From Mesostigma viride (taxonomy: Eukaryota; Streptophyta; Mesostigmatophyceae; Mesostigmatales; Mesostigmataceae): a stretch of DNA of 60,000 bases. A program made the translations under genes and the position numbers. The stretch covers positions 725,855 to 785,854 of the forward strand of contig RPFO01000288.1 in the NCBI GenBank assembly GCA_009746045.1. The letters are read 5' to 3'. The notes beneath the pieces were generated by a model. The model was not told the DNA's origin and did not search any database. It saw only the letters and a program-made list of their open reading frames with translations. Shown here piece after piece: positions 1-10,690 of this stretch (within the stretch, counting starts at the first letter, position 1; each line of letters begins with the position of its first letter).

Positions 1-880
1 AAAGGTAGTGAGTCCCCGTGGGATCCAGCGGCTGCCCACAGCTACCACAAGGCCGCCCGGCCAGAACAAGAGGCTGCGGGGCAAATAGCTGGTGCCGGAG
101 CGCCACCGAGTAGTGGCTGGGAGCCAAGGCGAATGGGGGGGCCATGGGAAGAGCACGAAGGTACGCCGAGCCCACACTCCGCAAGGAAAGCGAGAACAGC
201 CACGCACGTCCCTGGGCGTTGAGGTCCGCGAAAAGAGCAATCCAATCAGCCGTGTGCAGAATACCCGCGTAGGTTTTCTGGTGTTTATCGATGACGCGAG
301 CAGGGAATGCGGCGGGAGATTGAACGGAGGCGACCGAGCATATATATTGGTTGTCTCACTGATACAGACATGATGGACGAGGTGACTGCGTATTGCAAAC
401 GCATCCGCATTGGGGTCCCTTAGTACCGACTCACAAGCACGCCGTAAGAAAACAAGCATTAAGTTGCCGTATCACTTCCTGGCTAATATATATCAATTCG
501 AGAAAACCAGTAGGTGGTTAAATATGGTAGAAAAAACGGTAGAAATTACCAGCCGGAGCGACACGCGTTATTTCTGCCCGAAATCGTTACATGTCATTTC
601 TGGTCCACCTAGTAGAAGGCAGACCAAAGGCCTAGTAAACTCGTGCCGCCTCGTGCATTTCACTACTAATTAACCGAGACTGATGGATTCGTTGACTGCC
701 GGCGACTCACGGTGGCGTGCATTGGCTGAGCTCATTATTTCGGTGGCTATGGAGGGAACGGCCACTATTCGTCCTGGCAACCAGAGTTAATTACCAGGCG
801 CGAGGAAGGCAAAATAGAGACTTTTCTTGACGCAAGGTAACAATACTTCGTAAAGTACACCACAGGGGACGCTGCCCGGG
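1..880. other. no recognisable gene
   Basis: Mixed-composition sequence with only short open frames on either strand and no motif that I recognise. From about 880 onward the plus strand begins to show LINE-derived coding sequence. I see no RNA gene or repeat array in this stretch. Confidence 0.5.
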
Positions 881-881
881 A

Positions 882-1470
882 GCTGCTGCTAAGAAATTTT
901 GCTTCTGGATATTCGCCCACTTCAGCGCGACAATTAACGATGAAACTGCTAGATTTGCCCGTGGACACCGCCGCTGGTGGAGCAACCCCGCCCTACCCCG
1001 GATCGTCAAGCGTGACCTCTTCAAGGTCGTCATTCTGACAATCCTGACCTACGGCGCCGAGACGTGGACACTGACGCAGGAGCTGGAGCAACGACTCGAC
1101 GGCACCGTCACCAAGATGCTGCGCAAGGCCCTTAACATCCCCTTTGGTTTGCACATTAGTAATGAGGATTTGTACGCTGCTTTGCCCTATGTTTCCCACA
1201 TTATTAGGCACAGGCGCCTGGGCCTAGCCGGGCACCTGGCCCGCACAGATCAGGTAGATACCTCAGATAGACTAGCTGGCACCAAGCCCGCCCAGCCTGG
1301 GCGATATGTCCTCACCTGGCGTGCCCCCGGCCGCGCGCGGCAGGGCCGCCACCCGTGGACTTTTCGTGATAGACTCGGCATGGGCATGTGCTACACTAGG
1401 CGTGACGGGCTCACCCCCGGGCAGCCTCCTGGTTTGTCTGTAATATGGAGGCAGATGCTCCGCCGCAACC
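882..1470 (+). pseudogene. 5'-truncated LINE copy A (C-terminal domain only)
   Basis: The open frame runs upstream of the ATG at 1116 and encodes the segment containing DLFKVVILTILTYGAETWTL and, further on, EDLYAALPYVSHIIRHRRL. The same segment recurs at the C-terminal end of the downstream reverse transcriptase (YGAETWTLT near 3043, then EDLYQGMPYITSTIKQRRL). The first block is therefore the 3' coding end of a LINE-type ORF2 whose 5' part, including endonuclease and RT, is missing. It has no 3' UTR of its own and runs in frame into the next copy at about 1470. The upstream limit is uncertain because similarity fades above 950. Confidence 0.65.
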
Positions 1471-3515
1471 GAGATCCGCTCGCCAAACCTGGGCTGCAAG
1501 CAGCTCTGAGGGCCGCCTACGAGCAGGCTGAGAAGGCAGATGCTCAGCAGATGGTCAAGGACCTGCGCAGCTGCCAGCAGAAGCACGACGGCAAGGGGGC
1601 CTGGTTCTGGTACAAGCGCCTCGGGCACCCGGACGGCCTCGGCCGGCCCCACCGCCACGACGTCCCCGGCGCCCCAGCCAAGCGGCTTCGTACCTGGGCC
1701 ACGGCCACGGCCGAGGTCGTGGGGACAGCTGCGCCGCCCCCACCCCTGCTCCCAGCCGCCGCCGCCCGTCCGGCCGCCCTGGCCGGCCCCGCAGGGCCCC
1801 CGGCCCCGCCTAGGTCAGCGGCGGACTACCTAGTCCCCCCGCTGGTCGGCCCACTTGGCGACCCGTCTGACATGCCTCCTTTCACCTCTCGCGAGGTCAC
1901 GGAGGCGGTCCAGCGCCTGCGTTATGACGCAGCCACCGGCTCTGACGAGATTCCGGCCGCAGTTGTAAAACTTGCAGCCGAATTCGAGGACACAGGTGTT
2001 ATGCTGCTCTTCCGGGACATCTGCAACCGCCTTCTGCTGTCGTCGCAACCACCTCCAGCGGCCTGGCAACACAGTTTTCGCACGATGCTGTACAAGAACA
2101 AGGGGTCGCCTGCCGACCCCGGCAACTACAGAGGGGTGTGCATTCAAAGTGCCCCCCTCAAGCTTCTTATGCGGCTCATCCTGAACCGCCTGCGCACGGC
2201 CCTGGACGGTCACCTCAGCGAGACTCAGCACGGCTTCCGTTCAGGTCGCAACACAGTACAGGCGCTCTTCGCTACTCGCCGACTGGTGGAGGAACTGCAA
2301 CGCCTTCAGCCTGGTGAGTCCCCTTTGCACCTTGTGCTGGTGGACTTCATCAAAGCCTTCGATTCAGTTTTCTGGCCTGCGCTTTGGGACATCCTCGAGT
2401 TGTTCCGGATCCCCCGCCCCCTGATTGCTGTCATCCGCAACCTGTATGAAGGGTCCACCACTTCGGTGCGCACTTCTTACGGGACCACGCCCCCATGCCC
2501 TTTACAGAAGGGTGTGTGGCAGGGCTGCGTGCTGTCGCCCTACCTGTTCATTATTGTTGTCGAATACGTAATGATTCAGGCGCGCAAGCGATTTGCCCGC
2601 ATCGTGGGCAGGGAACCAGGAGTGCAGGTTGCTAACAAATTCTGGCATGGCGGTGCGGACACGGAGATTCGGCTGGCAGACATCATTTACGCAGACGACA
2701 CCACCCTCTTTGAGGACACTGAGCACGTGCAGACATGGCTTGACTGCCTGGCTCTCGAGGCCCGTGCAGTGGGGCTTGAGGTCAGCAAGAAGACAGAGGC
2801 CCTGGCGGTTGGGCTCACCACCTCAGCGCCGCCCCTCTATCTCCTAGACGGCTCTCGAGTCCTGTATCGGGACCGCGTTAAGCTGCTGGGCAGCCTGCTC
2901 CCTAGCTGCGAGGTGGATGTGGACCACCGCATCTCCCTCGCCTGGCACGCTTTACGCCAGTACCGGGCCCTATGGCGCAAGCCCCTGGGCAAGATCGAGA
3001 AACAGGACCTGTTCAAGGTCCTCGTCCTTCCTGTTCTCACGTATGGCGCCGAGACGTGGACCCTCACCGCCGACCTGGCCCGCAAGCTGGACGGCGCGGT
3101 CACCAGCATGCTGCGTTCCATTTTCAGAGTAGGATATGCTGCTCATGTCCGCAATGAGGACCTGTACCAGGGCATGCCCTATATCACCAGCACAATTAAG
3201 CAACGCCGCCTGCAGCTAGTAGGGCACCTAGCTCGCACCAATCAGGTAGACACCTCACGTGGCCCCCCCGCAGGACTGCGACCAGCCCAGCCTGGCCGGC
3301 ACCTCCTGACGTGGGCTGGGCCCAGTGATGTTAGACGCCGCAAGGCCCGCACCTTCAAAGAACAGCTAGTAGAGGACATGGGGGGCCTCGGCCTCTCCGT
3401 GATTTGGAAGAAGATGATGGACAAGGCCAAGTGGGCCCAGGTCATAGAGGACAACGAGCCCCCCCCAGTGGGGAAGCGCCCGCGTGTGCAATCCCACGGG
3501 AGGCACGCTAGATAG
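1116..3515 (+). CDS. LINE-type non-LTR retrotransposon reverse transcriptase (fused, lacks endonuclease)
   Basis: A 799-residue open frame encoding a non-LTR reverse transcriptase that would copy element RNA at a nicked target. RT motifs appear in order: FTSREVTEAV near residue 256, NYRGVCIQSAPLKLL, HGFRSGRNTVQALF, the motif-A aspartate in VDFIKAFDSVFW near residues 410-416, and the catalytic IIYADDTTLFED near residue 525. A C-terminal domain with YGAETWTL and a conserved HLARTNQVDTS block follows. Residues 1 to about 120 are a second, divergent copy of that C-terminal domain, so the frame is a fusion of two elements. No apurinic endonuclease domain is present. The frame stays open throughout, but the missing endonuclease and fused start argue against an autonomous element. 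Confidence 0.8.
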   Translation: MLRKALNIPFGLHISNEDLYAALPYVSHIIRHRRLGLAGHLARTDQVDTSDRLAGTKPAQPGRYVLTWRAPGRARQGRHPWTFRDRLGMGMCYTRRDGLTPGQPPGLSVIWRQMLRRNRDPLAKPGLQAALRAAYEQAEKADAQQMVKDLRSCQQKHDGKGAWFWYKRLGHPDGLGRPHRHDVPGAPAKRLRTWATATAEVVGTAAPPPPLLPAAAARPAALAGPAGPPAPPRSAADYLVPPLVGPLGDPSDMPPFTSREVTEAVQRLRYDAATGSDEIPAAVVKLAAEFEDTGVMLLFRDICNRLLLSSQPPPAAWQHSFRTMLYKNKGSPADPGNYRGVCIQSAPLKLLMRLILNRLRTALDGHLSETQHGFRSGRNTVQALFATRRLVEELQRLQPGESPLHLVLVDFIKAFDSVFWPALWDILELFRIPRPLIAVIRNLYEGSTTSVRTSYGTTPPCPLQKGVWQGCVLSPYLFIIVVEYVMIQARKRFARIVGREPGVQVANKFWHGGADTEIRLADIIYADDTTLFEDTEHVQTWLDCLALEARAVGLEVSKKTEALAVGLTTSAPPLYLLDGSRVLYRDRVKLLGSLLPSCEVDVDHRISLAWHALRQYRALWRKPLGKIEKQDLFKVLVLPVLTYGAETWTLTADLARKLDGAVTSMLRSIFRVGYAAHVRNEDLYQGMPYITSTIKQRRLQLVGHLARTNQVDTSRGPPAGLRPAQPGRHLLTWAGPSDVRRRKARTFKEQLVEDMGGLGLSVIWKKMMDKAKWAQVIEDNEPPPVGKRPRVQSHGRHAR

Positions 3516-3700
3516 CTCCCCCTAGGGCAGCGTGCGGCTGCCTAGATAGATGATGTAGTTAGAATGTTGCTAGATAGATGTAGTATGTAGCCAATGTAGA
3601 TAGATTAGACCGGTAGGAATGTTTGCACCCATCCATCCATTCATCGGGGTTAATGCTCCGTGACTCCCCAACGGGAGCACGAGTCTAATTAATTAATTAA
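3516..3700 (+). repeat. LINE 3' UTR and tail: hairpin followed by (TTAA)n
   Basis: After the stop codon comes a GATAGA/TAGAT-rich UTR and then, at about 3655-3700, a stem-forming block (TGCTCCGTGACTCCCC ... GGGAGCA) immediately followed by an AATTAATTAATTAA tract. The same block recurs in reverse orientation at about 23214-23266, so this is a family-specific 3' end rather than local low complexity. A structured end plus short tandem repeat is typical of LINEs that do not use poly(A). Confidence 0.7.
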
Positions 3701-3950
3701 TGGAGGCAGATGGTGCGCAAGGATAGATGGCAAGTAGTGATGAAGGAGACCACCCCCAAGCCTGTGGGGGCTCCGCGTGTGACCAAGTATGGCATTCATA
3801 GCGATTCGGGCCGCGGTGCCCACCCCTGTAACTAGGACCTAGATAGCTTATACCATCCATTCCATCCCATGTTCCCCTCCCACTGAGGACTTATGCTCAC
3901 GTGACGCAGTCACGTGTCTATTAATTAATTAATTAATTAATTAATTGCCC
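3701..3950 (+). pseudogene. 5'-truncated LINE copy C: last 44 codons plus tail
   Basis: Directly after the preceding (TTAA)n tract, 3701-3835 encodes WRQMVRKDRWQVVMKETTPK and so on to a TAG stop. This aligns with the C-terminus of the upstream element (IWKKMMDKAKWAQVIEDNEP). It is followed by a short UTR and a second type of 3' end: CACGTGAC-GCA-GTCACGTG, a perfect 8-bp stem at about 3900-3918, then TCTATTAATTAATT repeated to 3946. This is a dead-on-arrival copy of a related LINE subfamily inserted into the tail of its neighbour. Confidence 0.65.
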
Positions 3951-5368
3951 GTGGACAGTTCCATTAAATGTCCTTACGTGATTTTTCGTGGATACAACTT
4001 AAAGGGGATGGCCGAGACGTGAGGCGTTGGAATTCATAATGATAGTCTGGATCGCCTTCAATGAGACAATGTTAGGTATACCGACCACGTGTTTAAAACC
4101 GAACCGTGGAGCTGGCCTGGCTAGATCAAGGGGGTAGTTTTATGCCAATTATCCAAACTGACAACACGAAAAATAAGGACACATTCCACTTGTGACCAGC
4201 TTGTGCATAATTTCCAGTCGTTGTCGTGCACTGGACAGGCTTTCCCCCCCAAAAGCGCGGCCGTACACACCCCGCCGCCCGGTGGTTACGTGGCATGCAG
4301 CGTGGGAAGTAGTGCACGGAAAGCCCCGGACTTCTACCCAGCTGGTACCCCAGCTTTCTTTGTGCAAGCAAAAAATAATGTTGCACTCCACAGCATGTTG
4401 CAGGCCTAACCCCTTGGAGCTTTTCCATGCTCTCGTGGGACGCAACAGGGTGTTTACTTGCATTCCTCACGGTGACCTTACGCGGGTCACTTGGCTCCCC
4501 TGGTCAGTGGTCATATACTGCTCCTTTCTAAACCTTTCACCTATCACACTACACACAGTTGGTAACCAGCTGGTCGATACGTGGTACCTCTTAACCTAAC
4601 GATATTCCTATTGGTGAATAAAAAATACCCATTTACCCGGAAATAATGTTGCACTCCACAACGGTGGCAAACTGAGCCGCGAATCTTAGAGCACGGATAA
4701 TATCTTATGTGGGTAATGTATAATACACTAAATTGGCCCACCGGACAAATGAAGCCATTTCACTTGGCATAAAATCACAAACAAGGAAGGATTTTCCTCA
4801 TCTCCTTAACTTCTCTTCCTCTCAGAAGCCGGCCGTGTGCGAGAAGAAATGGCTTGTGCATCTATGGTTACTTCCATGCTACAAAACATGGGCGCACGGT
4901 CCTATCCACCGGGGAATGCTGGCATGGCGCTCTCCTCCCAAACAAATGGCTCGCCTTGCTCTGCCCGTGTTGCCATAGCCAGGCTGGGACATGGCACAAG
5001 GTCGATCACCATCCCTTCGACCCGTCCCGCCGGCGCCATGTAAGTAATTGCGCACCCGCAGTGCTGCGCTGTGCGTTTGCACCGCTTCCACCGACGGCCA
5101 TGACCGTGCGCATCCGCGCATTCTCCCTGTGCTAAACGTCAAGCACGCTCCATGTCTTTACGCTGCTGATAAATGTGTAGCATAAACGGCCATTCTGAGC
5201 TGGGCGGTCAACATTATTGATGTAGGGCTTCATCCCATTCCTGACAAGAACCTCTTCGTTGTTAATACCGATGTGGAGCGCAGGCGCTGTTGCCGACAAA
5301 AAGTACTTGCGCTACTTCCCTCCGGCTCTCCAAACCCAGGAGAGGACCCATTGAGGCCTCTTGGATCT
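3951..5368. other. intergenic; no gene recognised
   Basis: No supported coding region. A 20-odd-bp direct repeat (AATAATGTTGCACTCCACA) occurs at about 4375 and 4643. An in-frame upstream extension of the gene starting at 5369 exists back to about 5273 but has no ATG, so a 5' exon or untranslated leader of that gene may lie at the right end of this stretch. Confidence 0.4.
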
Positions 5369-6969
5369 ATGGACTTTGACGAGGACGAGATCATGAAGGA
5401 CATTGAGCGACTGAGGAAGAAAGAGGACGTAGATCGGGCAGTGCGCAGCGCGGGCAAGGCCAAGGCTATCCTCGAGGAGCAGCAACGTCAGAACAAGCCG
5501 GGCGGGATCAAGGAGATTGTGGACAGGGTAAGCGCAGGGTGGCACGGCAGGCGAAAGTATTCAGCACAAGTATGGACCACGCTAGTGTGACCAGTCGCCC
5601 TGTGGTCAAGTACGAGTGTCAGCTTCCGACATCGTTGCGTAGTTTGTTTACCCTTGTGCCAGACGCCAGACGCTTGGCAGCAACTGAACATCTTCCCCGC
5701 TTGCCACCATGTCTGGTGCCTCGTGCTTGCAACTGGCGCACGCATCGCCCGCGTTCGGCGCGCCTGCCTCGCCCCCGCGTGCGTGCATGCCCCATCGTGC
5801 TTATCCGTGGCGTGCACCTCCTGTTGTCCCAGCCGGCTCTCTCGCCGGGCAGGCCTGCCTGCTGACACTATAAACAGATAACGTGCTTGCAGGGTTGTAG
5901 GTGGCCCTGACATGCACCCCTGACACAAGGTATATGACTCATGAGACATTCCTTCCGGCCACCGCCTTGAAATATGATATGCATCCATCCATCCTTCCAT
6001 CCATCCATTCATTCATCCATGCATCCATCCATCCATCCATCCATCCATCCATCCATCCATTCATTCATCCATGCATCCATCCATCCATCCATCCATCCAT
6101 CCATCCATCCATCCATCCATCCATCCATCCATCCATCCATCCATCCATCCATCCATCCATCCATCCATCCATCCATCCATCCATCCATCCATCCATCCAT
6201 CCATCCATCCATCCATCCATCCATCCATCCATCCATCCATCCATCTATCCATCCATCTTGTTTTGTTGGCCCATGCGCCTTTTTTTTTCTTATGAACTTA
6301 TTGACAAGTGCTGCCTATGATGTCTTGACGATTCTTCGGCGTACATTTCTCTTCACAAGCATAATTAGTTAGGCTCGAAACACACGCCCTGATCAAGCAT
6401 GCTGTTTCCGGCCCCACCGTCTAGGTCATCTAGTCGCTCTACACGTAAGCCAGCCATAATTTCAATGCACAAGGATACACATTTCCATCACCATTCATCT
6501 TCATCATCCTGAACGACTCGAACACGCGGACAAGATAACGGCAGGCTCGAGCTACCATGGTCCCGATTCTCCCGATTTCTGGCCTGCGCTGGTTGTCTCC
6601 TTGATAATGTAGTGCCGCAATACCCCCATGCGGCCCCAGCGCCCGCATGCGATGCGGTAGGGTCGCCGTGTTGGTTTGTTGCCGCGACCCCTGACCCATA
6701 CCCCTTGTGCCCACCACACGGTGCCCACCACTGTCGGCCTCCCCACTATGTCCGGCACGCAACCACCACGCCTGCCCTCACCCTGTAACGCGCCTGGCCC
6801 TATGCGTGCGTCCCTTTGTCATCTATGGTGGTCGTTTGTGCTGGTATCCCCATGCACCCACATACACATGCACACATGCACGCACACACATGCACACGCG
6901 CACGCACGCACACACGCACACACGCACACTCGCGCACACGCGCGCGTGCACACGCACACTCGCACACAC

Positions 6970-7013
<44 letters not shown>

Positions 7014-7320
7014 GTGAACATGCGCACGCACATGCACACACCATCCTCTTGTCCTGCCCTCGCCAACCCCACACACACCCCACTTACCCACCCACTCCAA
7101 CCCCCAGCTGCTGGTGGCGGACTTCTTCTTTGTGCTGGCCATTCTGCTCTTCCTCGGCGTGGGCGTCGCCCAGACGGCGGCCACAGGGGATGACTCCATC
7201 TACAAGCAGTGGGTGGCGCTCTGGAACCCGCTGTTCCAGCCAGCCATCGGCGCACTCATGGCAGGGGCGCTCGTCAGTGGCGCCATCGGCTTCATGAGCA
7301 GCAACAAGGACAAGCAGTGA
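5369..7320 (+). CDS. small two-helix membrane protein, two exons (5369..5527, 7108..7320)
   Basis: Exon 1 starts at the ATG giving [20 protein letters not shown] and ends AGG|GTAAGC in phase 0. Exon 2 begins after CCCCCAG|CTGCTGGTG in phase 0 and ends in TGA after SSNKDKQ. The joined product is 123 residues: a charged, probably helical N-terminus (1-53), a hydrophobic helix at about 54-75 ([20 protein letters not shown]), a polar loop with [14 protein letters not shown], a second hydrophobic helix at about 96-116 ([20 protein letters not shown]) and a short basic tail. I do not recognise the family. The topology suggests an organelle or endomembrane protein of the type conserved in plants and algae. 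The 1,580-bp intron carries the ATCC and CA microsatellites. The gene model is inferred from splice sites and the abrupt change to clean coding character. Confidence 0.65.
5978..6257 (+). repeat. (ATCC)n tetranucleotide microsatellite
   Basis: About 280 bp of nearly uninterrupted CATC/ATCC repeats with a few CATTCATT variants near the left end. It lies inside the intron of the small membrane protein gene. Because the unit is 4 bp, all frames read as HPSI/MDGW-type repeats; these are not genes. Confidence 0.95.
6851..7014 (+). repeat. CA-rich microsatellite
   Basis: Degenerate CACACG/CACGCA repeats that become pure (CA)n at about 6985-7008. It lies in the same intron as the ATCC array, about 95 bp upstream of the exon 2 acceptor. 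Confidence 0.9.
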
Positions 7321-9715
7321 GCTTGCCATTAAAGTATGGCGAGGGCAAGGGAAAGCAGTGAGGACCCCGTGGCCGTCAAAGTTTATGGGCGACAGCAAGG
7401 GCAAGTGTAGCATCAAAGCCGCGGCCATGAGCGCTGGCAAGGTCAAGCGGTGCACCATAAACAAACAAAGCAACATAAACAAAGCAGGTGCACCATAAAC
7501 AACGAGGAGGTTGTCCCTGCGTGGCAAACTCGGGGTGAAATAGGGGGGGGAGGGAAGGGGTGTGAGGGAGGGATGTCGTGGGATATGGGAGCTTGGAAAT
7601 ACCTGATGTCATCATCAACTTCCAACGTAAACAAAATTATGCGTAAGAAACAACCGCGTGTGGTCCTACTTCTATCCTTATGGCCGGTGAAAAGTGGCAG
7701 CTGACAAGGAGATGGATGCGTTTGCCAGAAGAATGTGGCGGCCCCGGAAGGTCGTACGGACCTGGTGGACTAACATCTTGCTTGCCGCTGCATGGAAAAG
7801 GGAAGGGTGTTTTGCGTGCTCAACGAATACAAGAGGAAGGCCCCAATTATACAAGAGAAATACCCCCATGATACAGGCTTACCTAGTGTCGATGGCAAAT
7901 ATTTAATGCTGGGGGGCAGGGGCGCAGTCAGCTCTTCTCGGCGTGCATCGTAAGCTCTCGCCCCCCCCATCCTCACTCCCTTTGCCTGCTCTGTGGTCAG
8001 TTTCGTCTCGTCCGTCCCATGAGACGTTCAGTGCTGGGCATGGCATGAGTCCTCACATCACACTGACCAGTTACCCATTGATCTCGTGAAGCCAATAAGT
8101 GCATGATCCGCATAACTAGCTGCTTGGGCTAGATTATGAAGAAGAGAATCACTGCAAGGGAGGGAAGAGAATTGGTGCGGACAGGTGCCGTGCACTAGAG
8201 GATACCCCTCACACTTAGGATACCCCTCACACTTAGGATACCCCTCTGTAACGACTAAAAATGATCATCAACATCATCCATAGTCCACAATATGAAAGAT
8301 CTTTTACCTGGGTTGCTTCTTGAGAATGAAGACTTTGAACACGTATGCCAGAGAAATGTTGAAATGACAATTCCACAGCTTGTGGATTGGGTACCACACC
8401 CCTTTGCTGACACAACTAGACAAGTAGTATCCTTGACCTCTTCTGTGGGACTGAAAGTTGTCAACGAGCAGGGGGCTTGAGAATGGACGAGTAAAGCTTA
8501 ACTTTATTATACCATGACAGAATAGATCACAACCGTTCCAACAATGGCGACCCGGACGTCCTAATATCAACGTGCACGTCGTGTGCATGTTCCAACTTTA
8601 GCCCAAATTGGACCAATCAAGTCACATAATCTATAGATAAGATTCTTCCAACATTCTAACTAAACACACTGAACAAGACAGCACATAGCCCATAGGCACA
8701 AACTAAGTGAAGCGACACTGAATCTTGGTCCACACTGGAGTCATAAAGGACCATTTAGGACTGGCAGGACAGGACCAATCAGCTAATTAACCCCACGTGG
8801 ATCAGGCCAATGATCAGGCCAATGAGGGCACTAAACAGGACTCAAATAGTCACTCGGTCTCAGTGCACTTGAAACCTTGTAACTTCTCAAATCTTGTCCA
8901 AAAGACCTCATGCAAACAAAACCAAACTCTCACATAACACTGGATGCAATAACCAATCACAGATACACTAACAATAGTCATTTTTGGTTGTTACTCCACG
9001 TGACGCATCCATTTGTTAACCTAATTAATTAATGAAGATTTGCCTGTGGCATTTGCCAGAATAATAAGGTTATGTAATGACACGTAGTCCCATTCAGGAG
9101 CTGGGGAGCTATAAACTACCCCGAGGGTTGGTGCCCTCCCATCAAGTTTGTCCTGATCTCCTCTTTGTCAAGGGCCAATCATGGTGGTACTGAGGCGGTA
9201 ATGACTCCTATTGTTCGTGGCACGAAAGGCCAAAATCGCCACGACGAGGAGAGACGCCGCCATTGAAGTGAATTGCTCGTCCAGCTCATTTGAAGATGTC
9301 GTCGCACATTTGCGTATTAAGTTCTGCAAGAACAATCGTCTGCGCTGATTTTTTTACACTTTCAACTACATTCGTGACGCGCAAGTGAAATATTTGTCAC
9401 CGGACAAACAAGGACCAACATTTGGTAGCTCGCACGAACGGGGCTGCAAGGCAGCCACAGGTTCATGTTAGTTCAGAATTTAGTGTAGGAGGCCAAGGAA
9501 TGTAATAGTCTTATTACTAGCGTGCAAGTCACATCTTGTCTCTTCCTGGAGACCTTGTCGTTTCTGCGGTTGCTGCAACCGACAATTGCTCACAGCTCGA
9601 TCCATGTTGCCAGGCGAAACATGTTCAGTTGATAGCGATGGGGCACAAGGAAAAGCCCCCATTCTACGCTAGAGGTGCCCGTGGGCCGTGCCAGTCCCAT
9701 GCGTACGGTAAAGCA
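7321..9715. other. intergenic; no gene recognised
   Basis: No coding region I can support. A 20-bp tandem repeat (GGATACCCCTCACACTTA unit, about 2.5 copies) lies at 8200-8247. At about 8998-9033 a CCACGTGACGCATCC ... TAATTAATTAAT block resembles a degraded LINE tail of the kind at 3900. An AT-rich stretch without structure fills most of the rest. Confidence 0.45.
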
Positions 9716-10516
9716 TTATGGCCCCCGTCCCCATTCCACGCGTTCCAAATGATAAAAGTTTCCAAGAGAGACTACGGCTTCCATTGAATTATCTGGCCTT
9801 GGAAAGCCTGTTTGCTCGTCAGCCTCTCCGGCAGGCGAGTGGTGAGGAACTGAAACAGACACAGTATGTCGATACTCAACGTCCACACTGTCGTCGTCTT
9901 TCCGCCATGGTGTCGTTCGCAGCACCAATGGGAACCAACGCTTGTATATGTTATGGAAATATCTTCCGTCCGAAGTTGTCGCTTCGGATATCAGTACCAC
10001 ACACTTGGCCGCTTTGCATTCTTGCAATAGCCTGCCAGTCATGTAATCCGCGGCATTGTGCAGAAATGCGAGCGTCCTTGTAACTTCAGAAGAACGATGC
10101 TCGTTCTGAGTGCCGGGAGGTATTGCAAACAAGCCTGAGAAGTCGTCTACAATTATTGCAGACACAATGTCAGCCAACAAATGGATATGAGCAAGCAGCT
10201 TCCGAAGCTCCTGGGCATCCGCGACATATTTGATATGCACGTTTCGAAACCCCGGCGACGACTTCGCAACTCCGGCACCCAGCACTGGCGGGTTTTGCTC
10301 CAAATAGCGCCGCCTACATATGTAAAGGACGCCGCCGGCGTTCAGAGACCCTAGATTTAAAGCGTACTGAAATAGAAGGCACGTCTTTACAGCTGCATCT
10401 GGACCTAGCAACATGCAGTCCGCATTAGGTACGGTGGGAAGCCGCGCGACCTTCAAACGAAGCTGATCGTCATCCAAACTGTGCGGGAAAAACAAGGAAA
10501 GGGCGATTCCGTTCAT
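9716..10516 (-). CDS. SWSAP1-like RecA-fold ATPase (homologous recombination mediator)
   Basis: An intronless 266-residue ORF starting at MNGIALSLFF. Near residues 37-52 it has a P-loop-like LLGPDAAVKTCLLFQYA, where the second glycine of GxxxxGKT is replaced by valine; near residues 119-130 it has a Walker-B-like hydrophobic strand ending in two aspartates, SAIIVDDFSGLF. Length, the N-terminal Walker A within 40 residues, and the spacing resemble SWSAP1, the small Rad51-paralogue-like partner of SWS1/ZSWIM7, which promotes Rad51 filament assembly in DNA repair and meiosis. The C-terminal region (WRKDDDSVDVEYRHTVSVSV) would be the last strands of the core. Other small RecA-fold proteins are possible. 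It appears to be the only intact single-copy host gene in the first half of the window. Confidence 0.55.
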   Translation of the reverse strand: MNGIALSLFFPHSLDDDQLRLKVARLPTVPNADCMLLGPDAAVKTCLLFQYALNLGSLNAGGVLYICRRRYLEQNPPVLGAGVAKSSPGFRNVHIKYVADAQELRKLLAHIHLLADIVSAIIVDDFSGLFAIPPGTQNEHRSSEVTRTLAFLHNAADYMTGRLLQECKAAKCVVLISEATTSDGRYFHNIYKRWFPLVLRTTPWRKDDDSVDVEYRHTVSVSVPHHSPAGEADEQTGFPRPDNSMEAVVSLGNFYHLERVEWGRGP

Positions 10517-10617
10517 TGTGAGCAGTCATAGGGAATCATCAAAATGCCCAGGAAATTACGAGAGAAGTGCAATTTAAACAACTTGGCATCGAATTCCTCC
10601 TGCTCGCGGTCTTTCCT

Positions 10618-10690
10618 ATGCGCGGCTGCAACGATTTCGCGGCTGCAACCTGCTGCAACGATTTCGCGGCTGCAACCTGCTGCAACGATA
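10618..10690 (+). repeat. 27-bp minisatellite, about 2.5 copies
   Basis: The unit TGCAACGATTTCGCGGCTGC plus AACCTGC is tandemly repeated, breaking off at ACGATATCTGG. It immediately precedes the first copy of the GGCGCGAATTTTTTGGCGCC dispersed repeat. Confidence 0.8.

Noticed and set aside
765-1033. Minus-strand frames antisense to the first LINE fragment
   Set aside because: They are shadows of the plus-strand coding sequence with no motif of their own.
5901-6372. HPSIHPSI / MDGWMDGW open frames
   Set aside because: Pure consequence of the ATCC microsatellite, on both strands, inside an intron.
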